Source: Hallerella sp963652365
GTDB lineage: Bacteria > Fibrobacterota > Fibrobacteria > Fibrobacterales > Fibrobacteraceae
Assembly: GCA_963652365.1 (NCBI GenBank)
Contig: CAVJTH010000007.1
Coordinates: 1 to 64,000, forward strand
Length of the DNA stretch: 64,000 bases
Direction: 5' to 3'
Numbering within the stretch: the first letter of the stretch is position 1; every line of letters begins with the position of its first letter. The position numbers and the translations under genes were made by a program. Below the pieces are notes generated by a model. That model was not told where the DNA came from. It worked only from the letters and a program-made list of their open reading frames with translations, and made no database searches. Positions 42,733-53,900 of the stretch are shown in pieces.

Positions 42733-44916
42733 CTATTTTAATGTTGCCATCCGGCTCGTGCCGTTTACGCGGACGATGTAGTTTCCCGGAGTCTGCAGCG
42801 TGATGCTTGTTGTTGGCCCGGCAAGCGGTTTGGAGGCGACCAGGTGACCAAGCGCATCAAAGATGCGGACTACGCCACCTTGCGCTTTGGACAATGTGAC
42901 CGTCATGCCTTCCACCGCAAGATGGAACGATGGCTGTACGGTTTTCCAGATAGCGTCCGGTTCTTTTGAGGAGGAACTGCTTCCGTTTTCTGAAGAAGAA
43001 CTTGACGTGGTGCCGCTTGCTTTCTCGGAGGAAGAAGACATTGCGTCACTTGAAGATGATTCAACTGCCGAACTACTAGAAACGCTACTAGATGAAACTG
43101 TCAGCGCAGAGCTGGACGATGGATTGGATTCTGCTTCGGAACTGCTAGATTCTACAGGAGTTGAACTAGACGATTCAGCACTAGAACTACTCGACAACCC
43201 GTATTTCGAGTAAAATTCATCACAGGTTCCCTCGCTTACAAGAATCGGATAGCGTCCTTCGCAGTATTGCCAGATTCCGCTATCGTCGTCAAGACCGGCA
43301 TTCGTGTTAAGAGTCTTTACAAAAGATTCGGATTGCATGACAGCAGTGGTTTTGCCGGTGGCATTGAATACGGAAGACGAATTATTATTAAGAATCGCTG
43401 AAACTGAATCATTAAGCAACGTTTTATCAAAATAACAATTGGAAATAGAACTAGAAGAACCACTTTTCCAAATCAAGCCTGCAGCGCTATAATATTGTCC
43501 TGCATAAAACGACCTACCGCTATAAAAAGTACGAGTAGTATCATCTCCCAAAAGAATTATTCCATAGGAACTTGATATTTGACCGCCCAAGTATCCTGCT
43601 AACGATGCTATAGGAATCTCTCCGTTTTCAGCAAAGGCATCTACATAAAATGATTTTATTGATGTCAAACTATGACTGTTTGTTAGACTGGAATCGCTAT
43701 AACCAACTATTCCCCCTATACTATAGGGGTTTGCGTCGTAGGCATTGTTTATGTAAACACTATCAATAGAAAGAGCCCCAAAAGATTCTTTTACTATTGC
43801 TTTATAAGATGTTCCTGCAACTCCGCCCATAGTTAGACCATTTAAATATTCGTTTTCTGAAGCTGCATCTAAGTAAAGTGCCTTAACATGTAATGCAGAC
43901 TGTACAGTATCTATTTTCCCGGAATAATTGTATCCCACTGTACCACCTAACCGTAGGTAATCACCGGTTTGGATGTTTTCTATTCTTAATTCCGTGTCGT
44001 AAATATTTTCAATAGTACCATTTATATATATACTAATAACGCTTGCTCCATTTATTCCGGCAATTCCTCCAACATAGGTACGGAAATTTCCATACGTGCT
44101 ATTCATATTATTTATTTGAACCTTTGCTGAACTATTTCGAATTGTTCCTACATTTTCAGCCGCAATTCCGCCAATTCGTACATAATACACAACATTAGAA
44201 TACTGTTTTTTACGACGAACAGATGTAATAGTCACTCTGCTTTTTGAAGAATCTATCGTTCCGAAGTTAACTACTGAAATACCGCCCAATGAATCTACTC
44301 CAGATGAATAATTATTATCAGCATCGTTTTCACAATGAGAAATAAAGCCGTTCTCTCTATTAAAATAGGCGATCCCTGCCCTGTAATTACCGGCTTTCGA
44401 TATATTATTGCAATACATTATATTTCCATGATTGTCATGAACGATTCCTTTTATCGCTAAACCATAATTATTTATATTTAATACGTTTCCTTTGTTTGAA
44501 TAAATAATACTCGTCATTGAATCGGCTTGAAAATTGATATTTTTTACAATTCCACTCGTATTGAGATAACCAACAAAATAATCTCCATATATACCATAAA
44601 TGGTATGCCCTGCGCCATCAATAACACCTGCAAACGAATGGGTTGAATCTTTTGATATTTGCGTCCACATTTGCTTAGATGTTGCAGAGGTGTCATCCAT
44701 AAAAAAGAGATCGTTATCTAATACAGCATTTACAATTTGATCTTTATTGTTTACCTGATACGCAAACCACGCAAGTTCACTTGGACTTGTGATAACATAA
44801 TATTCAACGCCGTCAATTTCCTTTGACGTCGGCTTTGAAGTAGAGCCGTCCCAGTCTTCGGCAAAGGCGCCTGTTACGATGCAGAGAGCTAGTATCGATA
44901 CGAGTTTCTTTAACAT
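42733..44916 (-). CDS. Secreted GLUG-repeat protein with Ser linker
   Basis: The 727-residue protein has a Sec signal (MLKKLVSILALCIVTGAFA). Residues about 20-560 form GLUG-type beta-solenoid repeats, recognisable as VGGIAGING, LGGTVGYNY, MGGVAGTSY and IGGIVGYSD. A poly-Ser linker spans about residues 575-655. The C-terminal beta domain of about 70 residues (GGVVRIFDALGHLVAS, then PGNYIVRVNG) looks like the sorting-type domain of Fibrobacter and Bacteroidetes exported proteins. It is probably cell-surface bound. It lies 25 bases after the TcA-like gene and is AT-rich, consistent with joint transfer. Confidence 0.85.
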   Translation of the reverse strand: MLKKLVSILALCIVTGAFAEDWDGSTSKPTSKEIDGVEYYVITSPSELAWFAYQVNNKDQIVNAVLDNDLFFMDDTSATSKQMWTQISKDSTHSFAGVIDGAGHTIYGIYGDYFVGYLNTSGIVKNINFQADSMTSIIYSNKGNVLNINNYGLAIKGIVHDNHGNIMYCNNISKAGNYRAGIAYFNRENGFISHCENDADNNYSSGVDSLGGISVVNFGTIDSSKSRVTITSVRRKKQYSNVVYYVRIGGIAAENVGTIRNSSAKVQINNMNSTYGNFRTYVGGIAGINGASVISIYINGTIENIYDTELRIENIQTGDYLRLGGTVGYNYSGKIDTVQSALHVKALYLDAASENEYLNGLTMGGVAGTSYKAIVKESFGALSIDSVYINNAYDANPYSIGGIVGYSDSSLTNSHSLTSIKSFYVDAFAENGEIPIASLAGYLGGQISSSYGIILLGDDTTRTFYSGRSFYAGQYYSAAGLIWKSGSSSSISNCYFDKTLLNDSVSAILNNNSSSVFNATGKTTAVMQSESFVKTLNTNAGLDDDSGIWQYCEGRYPILVSEGTCDEFYSKYGLSSSSSAESSSSTPVESSSSEAESNPSSSSALTVSSSSVSSSSAVESSSSDAMSSSSEKASGTTSSSSSENGSSSSSKEPDAIWKTVQPSFHLAVEGMTVTLSKAQGGVVRIFDALGHLVASKPLAGPTTSITLQTPGNYIVRVNGTSRMATLK

Positions 44917-44941
44917 TTTTTCCTCATGGTTTCACTGCGTT

Positions 44942-47900
44942 CTATGCAGTGTATTTTACAAACATTGCTATTTTTGCATCTGAAGGTATTTGACCGGAAA
45001 CTTTAATCGTCCATTGCGAATCATCCAAGGAAATTCCTTCAAACGGTAAATATTTATCACCGGCAAAGTGAATGTCAACCTGATCTTCTTTCGTTTGAGC
45101 CATACTGCTGGACCAACATGTTCCTGAACCTGATTGGCTTGAAAGTGAAATTTCTGCATTGATGCAAATATATGGAGGAATCCCCGAATCAGAGAAGACC
45201 TGTACAAAAACATCCACTATTTTTCTGTCATTGCTGTTTACGAAATTTTCAGATATCAAACTACCTAAATTCGTAATCTGATACTCAAAAAATGAATCCG
45301 TTTCCTTAGACGTTTTCATATTTTCAGTGAGCAAAACAGGTCTAGATATTACAGCCCTGTAGTGGTCTTTTTCCAAATAGGCTTTTTCCATTCTTCTCAA
45401 ATCAAGAAGAATTCTTTCAGGAGCGAGCAAGCCCTTACGGAAATTATCCCAATAATCGTTTTTGATAAAGTTGTAAATTGCGTCCGTTTGTCCTTCTATT
45501 TCAAAATGGTAAACCTTTTCCGCCATCTTGGCAACTTCTATCAACAAATTGACATAATGCTTAAAGACTTTACCAAGTTCTTTTTCAAGCCAAGCATAAA
45601 GTTCTTTATTTGTAAACTTCTCGCTCAAAACTTCGTAAACCTGTTCGGAACGCTGGATTTCCTTTTCGATATTCCGATGCTTCTTTTCGGCCTGTTGCGT
45701 CTTGATTTCGTTTACGACTTCCTGCTTTTCTACTTCGACGATTTCGGCGTCGGCAAGTTCATCTTCAACGGCCCATTCCTTTTTGGCGCGTTCTCGCTCC
45801 GCTTGCAGTTTTACCTTGGCGGCATCGAGCTGTCTCTGTGCAAACCGTGCCGCATAGCTTTCCGCTGCGCTTACCAGATTTTCGGCGAGTTTCGTGCCGC
45901 CCAGAGATTCGATGTCAAAGCGAGGTCCGCCAAATGCGTTGGTAACGGCGCCGTATTTAAAATCGGGAATCTTGAATGTCGCAGACGCCATGCTGCGGAC
46001 CTTTTCGACCGTTTCCTGGATTTTCGCGACCTTTTCCATCAGCTTCTGGTACTTTTTCTCGGCAGCTGAAACGACATGCATCGTCTTCTTTTTCTTGGCG
46101 GCGTTCTGTCTTGCGATTTTCTTTTCTTCAAGGCGGACTTTTTCCGTTTCCAGAGACTTGATTTCCATCTCGTGCACGGCTTTGCTTTCTGCTACTACCG
46201 CCTTGTCGCATTTTGCCTTGAATGTCCTAAGCTGTTCCGCATCTTTCTTTTCCAAGATGGCGAGCAAGTCACGGCCCATTTGGCAAGCGTCCTTCGCCAT
46301 ATCGACAGCGAGCTTGACGGTAACCCGGAAACGATATATCGGTAATTTTTCGCTAGCAGAATCCAGAATTGAATCAATGGACAATCCCATTGCCCTGGCC
46401 TTGACAAGCAAGCCCGGGTCTATAGGTGGAGCAAATAAGGCAAGAGCCCGTTTTATACCTTGGATATTGAGACTGTTGCGAATCTTGTAAAGTCTGTCGG
46501 CAATCGTGTCCCAATAAGAGAACAAGGTGTCGTTTCTCGGCACAGCGAAATAGAACATCGATTCAATGATATTCCCCGTACGCTTCGCACGTTCATCCAT
46601 TGCACGGATTTCTAGAACCTTCGCTTTGTCTTTACCGATCAGTGCCGAGTTTTCGTATTGGATAAAGGCGTTGCCCAGATCATCGGTTTTTGAAAGTAAC
46701 TGATGAACAGTCAAAGGAGAAGTCGGTTCCGGTTCTGGTGCTTCCGGACTTTTGGGACCGAGTAGTTCTGCCGCCAGCAAGTAGAACTGGACCGCCAAAT
46801 TTACGGATTCCGTGGTATCCTTCGCAAACTCTTGATCGCCCCAGCCGATAAGAGCATCCAGATATTTCATTACCACATACTTTTGGTAAGCTACATTGCG
46901 GTAACGGGCAATCAAGTGCGGGTTGAACGGATCGTTTTTCCATTTATCCACAAGAGAGGAAAGAGCGGAACGGGCAGGGAGTTTATCCTGTTTCGTCGGG
47001 AGTCCCAGCATTTCCAAAACCGATTTGTCGGCATCCTTGTTCGCAAAGAACGGCAGGAATTTCCAATACTTGGCACCTTTGGGTAAATTCTTGATAAAGT
47101 CTTTGGTCCTTTCGTAAGAAGAATAGCGTTCCCGAGGATCAAATACCAGTTGCAGCCACAAGAGCGCTTCTTCGTAATTCTGTTCCGCAATCATCTTTTC
47201 GGCGATGAGCATTGGAACATAGAAGAAGAGCTCCCAGTTGTACATGGCATTCGCACCACCCCATACAAAATCCACCATGGGAGCGGGATATGGTCCATCG
47301 ACATTTGCCTTGTTCGGCCAGTAGTTGTAGCGGAAAATCGTCTGTCCTAGATCCCACGCTTGCCAGTCGCCTGCCATGTAGTAGCCAAGATAGACGCTGA
47401 AATAGTAGTTGTAATACGAGTAGGAGTAATAATAGCTGTCCGAAATTGGCAAGGCCTGCGTTTCACGAGTGTAAAGCCATTTTGTTCCGCCATCGCGATA
47501 ACGCTTGTAGAAGTCATCTACCAGAGAATGCGACAGCAATTCGAATCTGTAATTTTTTTGATTTGGATTTGTCTTGCCGTCTTTTGGTATCGCCTGTACA
47601 AAAAATGTCCTACGCCCATCCATATAGAAGAACGGCAAATCTTCTGCTTTGTCATCCTTGTCTAATTTCAACATGGAAAGGTTTGTCGCGACAATGCGGA
47701 AAAGTCCCGGTGTATAGTTCAAGACAGCGTTATTTCCTGGATAGTTCAATCCCTTGTTTCCGCATGTAAATTCATCTACCTCGGTAAACACACCATGAAT
47801 TAATTTTGTTCGTTCTGGAGCAAAGTCGTCGATCGGCTGATAATCCGCTGTAAAAAGTTCCAACGAATCGCTGCCATCCGCCTTGACCGTGATGATGGCA

Positions 47901-50900
47901 ATTCTCTTGAAATATTGACGGCTCTTGTCATAGATTCGCTTGGTCACCTTGTTTGCTTTCGTCGAGCCGTCCATGATTTCTGTCGTTCCGATAATTTCTT
48001 CATACTCTTGGTGATGATAAGCGGTCTTGACTACAGATACGGCAACGCTGTCCAGCGAAGATTCGGTTTTTAGATGATATCGGTCGTCAATTTTTTCATT
48101 GTCGCCAAGGGTAAAATCAAGCGGATTTGTCGAAGCGTCAATCAGCGCATTGCTCGTCATACGGGTTCCTGTCCATTTGGTTCCCGTGAAACTCGTCCAG
48201 CAAATTTGAATTCGCGCATAGTATTCGATGGTTTCTAGACCTCCCTCGGCGGAGGTTTCCATGCTGCGTTGTCCCATCGTGACTTGTGGCCATAATAAAT
48301 ACAGACGCTGGTTTACAATCGCAGGGACAACCGTTTCTGACGGGATGTCCACATCAAGTCGTTCCCATGGAGTCCACTCGCCGGAAAGAATCGCCTTGGC
48401 CTTATATTTGCGGTAGTAATAGGTATGCGGCTCTCCCTGTGTGCAACCGACAATGTGCAAAGTGTAAAGAATTCCGCCTTCGTCTCCGCCATCTTCCTTG
48501 GTGGATCCGACTATTTCGATGCTTGAAACTTCGCGAACTTTTTCAAGGTACTCGTACAGGGCGTTTTCAAGACTTGCGTGATCATCGGAAAATTCCTGGA
48601 TACGTTCTTCCAGTTCTTCGAAGAAAGGCGTCTTATCGTTGCGCAAGTCGGATGCTATCCAGTTTTCCGGGTAAAGGAATACCTTGCGGGCAGCTTCCCA
48701 CACGCGGTAATTTTTCATCCACTCCCATTCTTGACGCTGTTCGTCGGTCAAGACATTTGGTCCTTCCAATCCGAGTTCCGCTCGTTGAACAAATAGCTGA
48801 ATGGAGGCCGAAGCCTGGACGATTCGGGAAATCGTCATGTCCGGTTCCATCTTCACATCCATTAAGTAATAGGCGTAGATGTCATTTTCATCGGCAAACT
48901 GTTTTGGATAGCGACTGTCCGATTTTGTTTTGCCTTCTGGAATAAAACAGGAATCCCAGCATATATACGTGGACAATGCGTCGCGTTTTTTCTTGCGCAG
49001 GTCATCGTTCATTTCCTGCGCAAACTTGAGCCATTCGGAGGCCTTGGTGTGAAATTTTACGGTATCTTCTAATTTTTTTACCGATGCTGCGTAAGTAGAT
49101 AATGCATCCTTGGATTTTTTTTCATAATCATCCGAAGTGGGGACAAGGTCTATCTCGATCAACAAGTCATTTAAGTTTGTCGGCAGCAGGTGCGTTTTTG
49201 AATACAATTCATAGTAGCGGGTGAATTTCAACCACCCATCAAGCGATGTACAGTCGGCCGGATTTTTGAAGGAGGCCTCTTTTAAACTACCTATGACCTC
49301 TGAATCTACCGCCAATAAATCCTCAAGATTCTCGCCCTCTATTAGCTTATTGATATCAAAATTGCCCGAAAGCAATCTGTCCGTCACATAATTCGCGACA
49401 ACCAAGGGCCGAATCATGCTATACTTGTCAGAATCCGCAAGATTATCATCTAACAAATTCGTTTCGGTTAAATTGATTCCCTGGTTATTGTTCTGTACAA
49501 AATTATAAACGGCAAGTTTTCTTAAAAGCTTTGCATACAACACATAAGATGCTGAAGAAAGGGAGGGATTATCTTCTGTAGGAGTCTCGTCAGATTCGTT
49601 TTCATCTGTGATATCAATGCCATTGCCAGATGATTCTTTTCCGATGTTTCCAGAATTATTGGGTTCTTTCGGATTAACCATATTGTCATATTTTTTCGCA
49701 TCTTCATAGAAGGCTTCCCATTCAGTCAAATCTGTGGGTAAAAGTTCCTCTCCATGATTTTTTGCAATGCCAAATTCTGCACAGATAAGGAGTCGCAGAT
49801 TTTCATTCCATTTCTTGTCTGCTAGAGGTTTGTTTTCCAAGCCGGACGCTGCCAAATTCAAGGCAAAATCATTTGCTGCAGCTTTTTCTTCTTCACTGAT
49901 CGGCGCAAGAAGTTCAAGATAAAACTCCGTATCAATTGATGTTTCCGAAAGAATCCGCCAATCGTCAGCCAATTGACGAATGGAAGCTAAGCTATGATTG
50001 TCGGTCCACACGCCATATTTTAAAATCTTGTCCAAGTTAGACAGGGAGATTCCAAATGTCTTGGCGATAAGGTTGTAGCGGTAGCACTCAAAAAGTCCTT
50101 TTAAAAGAGACGCATCCTCATCGACATCTATCATGTTATAGATGCTTATCGCATCAGATTCTGGCAGTTTCAATCCCAAAGTCAGCAATTTGAGAACCAC
50201 TCGGCGATATCCGTCTTGATCCTTAGTCACATTTACCAGCAGATTCGGTAATTGATAAACAGAATTGATAAATTCTGCCGTAGCATCTTGTTCTCCACCC
50301 AAGACCAGGGCGTCTTGAACAGAAATCGCGTAACGGTCAATCAATTCGCAAATCACATCGAGTTTTTCAAGTGGCAAACTAAATGTTAGAAGTGCATCGG
50401 AAAGCGACCAGCCCAGAATATTCTTCCTGTGCACAAGTACGGCCATCTTCCTAAAGAAGTAATCCCAGTCAACAGGTATCTCGACTTCTTTTCCAGTTTC
50501 ATTATCAAATACTTTTTTCCCTGCAAATTCATAACTGTTGATATTTGACAACTGGTAAAGCTTTGAATCTTTCGACTTGCAGCAGACATCACTAAAGTTT
50601 TCATTGGCTAAGATTTCATTCAAATCTTGGATAGTAAAACCCGTTCTTTGCATGAATATCGCGATACGCCGCAAAATTCCAATGTAGGTCCCAGCAGAAG
50701 TATAATTCTTGTCAGGATACAGAACACTATTTGCTCTTTCTTTTAGCCCCCACAAATCCCAAGTGTTGTAGGAACTATTGAATTGAGCGAGAGCATCCTG
50801 TTTTTCGGTATCGGCACTCAACAAATCTACAAGGCAACGCTGATTAAAGTCAAGACGCAATTCTCTACAGGCATTCGCGTCAATTTCATTCAACACCAAT

Positions 50901-53900
50901 GCCTCGGCAATATCATAGAAATGCAGCGACAGGTTCGAAAGAATCTTTTTCGCTTTATCTCGGCTAAAATTGGCGGGCAACTGGAAAGGATATATGTTAT
51001 TGGCTAATAATGCTGAGGCGATTTCATCGATTGAGAAACCGTTCTTATTCTTGAATTCAAGAGGTTCCGCTCTTAGTTCTGCCGCAGTTACTCCATCAGG
51101 ATTATTGTTTGCTATCGGTCTTGCCTTCCGGCCTCTATCCAAATCTTCATCAACCAGGCTCTCCAACAACTCTATTCCCAAATCAATCGTCGGCATCGGG
51201 ATTTCCGCATTTGCCTTAGTCAATTGCAAGTCAAGGTAGTCTGGACGACGCCCAACAAACATGCTATATGCAGAACTTTTCTTCAAGAACTTTAGTAAAT
51301 CGATATAATACGCAGAGGCGCTGAGTATGGATTGTCCCTGCGTTGCTCTCGTGAAGTTGATATTCCCGAACAATCCGGCCCAATTTATCGTATTATGGGT
51401 TGCTTTGCGAATCTTGGCTGTATTTGTATTGGCTGCAGATTTTGAAGCGGTCAATATCCTAGTTTTAGGAAGGGCTCGTGGAAGAGCTTGAAGAGTCTCG
51501 TTTTGAACTTCTTGTCCGTTATGATCATTTTGCAAAATTAAAGATTCATCGTCTTCAATTTCGTCGGAAAGGGCTTCTTCAATAGGCTCGTCAACAGTAC
51601 TTGCGACATAGGCCTGTATATTGAGCGAAGCCTCCGCCATGTAATTCTGGGCAAGCCGATGTATCCTTCTCGATTCAGCTGCTTTGCCAATGCCACTGCC
51701 GTGTCGAGCCATGAACTCGCTTTCGCTCATCGTAGAAATCTGGTAAGCGGATTTGAAACCGGATTCAATCAAATAGGCAATCGCTTCTGCGCTTTCGGTC
51801 AAATGATAGAGACGCTGTATCTGTAGAATTTTTTCTTTATTTTGTTTTCTTATTTTATCCCTTTCTTCCTCGGTTAACCCAGAAGGGACAAGTCCGTCAT
51901 TTTCTTGGCTTTCTGTCGAATTTTCAAACTTTACTCCAGAAATATCGAAAAAAGATTCGTCCTTGCCGACATATTCATCCAAGTCTGTGTTAGAGAGGGA
52001 GAAGTTTTCCCACTTAGATTCCAGTAATTCTTCGCAGACTTTGCCCCAGTTGGAGTCTCCAAAATGTTTTTTCAAATCCCATAGCAAGGCCTGTTGCGGA
52101 AACCACGCGATACTCTGTTCCGAAAGTTTGCGGGTGTAAATGACCTTCTTCAGTTCCACATTGTTGCCCGGAAATTCTGCTGGCAATGCACAAGATGAAG
52201 TTTCGTCATCCGCATTATCGTTTTCATTTCCATAACAATAAAGGCTATAATACTCTTCCGCAATGTCATCGACTAAATCTTTCCAATCGTCATCAACAAA
52301 ACGCAACAAGTCCGAGAGTTGGCTAAAATCAAAGTTTTCCTTTTTCGTCGCATAACGATATGTACAAACAACTCCAGGGACAAATTTTTCGAAGAAATCG
52401 TTCATGTCGAAAATCGCTTTTAGCCTGGAAATCTCTTTTTGTGTCAAATGCGGAACGTCGATTTCTTGTGAGGGAAGTGTATTTATATCTGATTCAATCT
52501 GAATATCTAAATCTTCGTCATCCTGCTTATTTTCATTTTCACCAGCATCAGACTCTAAGCCAGCATCTCCTTCAGTCTGTTCGTCATTTTCAGCCGAGGC
52601 GTTTTCTTGTAGCAATTCAACGAATGCATCGACATCGGCCCCCACACTATAGTAGGCATCAAGTAATTTATCGTAAAGAGAACTTTCTTCTTCATCAAAA
52701 TTTTCTACGGCAACATAATGTGGAAATTCTTTCGTCTTTTCTTCGTTTTCAGTATCGCTGCTATCTTGGCTCGTACTTTCTCCAGAATTGGCAGGAATTT
52801 TTCCACTTGTGGCGGTATCGTTCTCTATCTCAGGATATTCAATCGTCAAGTCTTCCTTGATGTAGAGACTGAGCAGCTGGCTTATGGTAAGTGCGTCATT
52901 TTTGTTACCTTCGTCTTCTTCCGCCCGCAAGGTTCCGCCATTTACCAACACCTTCCAAAGATTCAAGACAAGCGTCGTATCAGTCGGGCAAATCAGTCCG
53001 TCGGATACCGCTCCAAACAACGTTTTCTGGATAACGGTCGGTTTTGTCCTTGTCAGTTTATAGAGCGTTGAAATGCTCTCTCTCAAAGCCAAGGCAAAGA
53101 ATACTTCAAGCCAACAACCTTCTTCCTCAGCTGTAAAATTGTTATATCCGTCAAGGTCGCGCTTTTGTAGTTGAAGGAGCAAGCTATATGCGGTGAAATA
53201 CGCATGAACCTTGCTGTCGATGATTCTTTCTCGACCAACGACGAGCGGGAAATTCGTATTGGATTTCAGGAACGAGTTTATCGCGTTGATTTTTTTCGTG
53301 TTGCTACTCGGATCATTGCTCCATGCTATAACCGCATTACGATAGACCTCCAATACGGAATGCAACTTTTCATATTCGCATTCAAAGGATTTCTGCCTGG
53401 ATTTTAGGACGAAGTTTATTTCCTGCTCCGTTTTCCCGTTGAATACAAGGTGCTCCGTGGCTTTATGGATTAATTTCCCTTCTTTTTCTTCATAGGCTTC
53501 CGCATAAAGAGAGACCTTGTTTTTCCCGTAATCTTCCTTTGAATCAAGCAAAAGTCCCGTAGGCAACAAAGTGGAACTATACCGTCTTTCGTAATTGCCA
53601 TTGGCGTCGGAAACTGTTTCGCCCAAAATGATTTTTTCAAAATAGCCCGAAGGATTTTCAGTTGTGCTAGCGGTATCTACAAAATGCAGACAATAGGCGA
53701 TGATCTTTATGTCGGCAAGGATGTTTCCTTGCTCGTTTTTTACGGTTCCAAAAATGCGGCAGTTGCCGTTTTGATCGGGACGCTTCGAAATATCAATTGG
53801 TCCAACATTAAGGGCCGCGCTAGGCTCGTTATAAATGTTGGATGTCCAAAGGGTATTTTGCCGGTAGTCTTCTACACGGATTCGAATTGTCGGGAATTCT

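Noticed and set aside
42733..44916. Type IX secretion substrate
   Set aside because: The C-terminal domain resembles sorting domains, but no Por/Spr genes are in the window, so the export route is left open.
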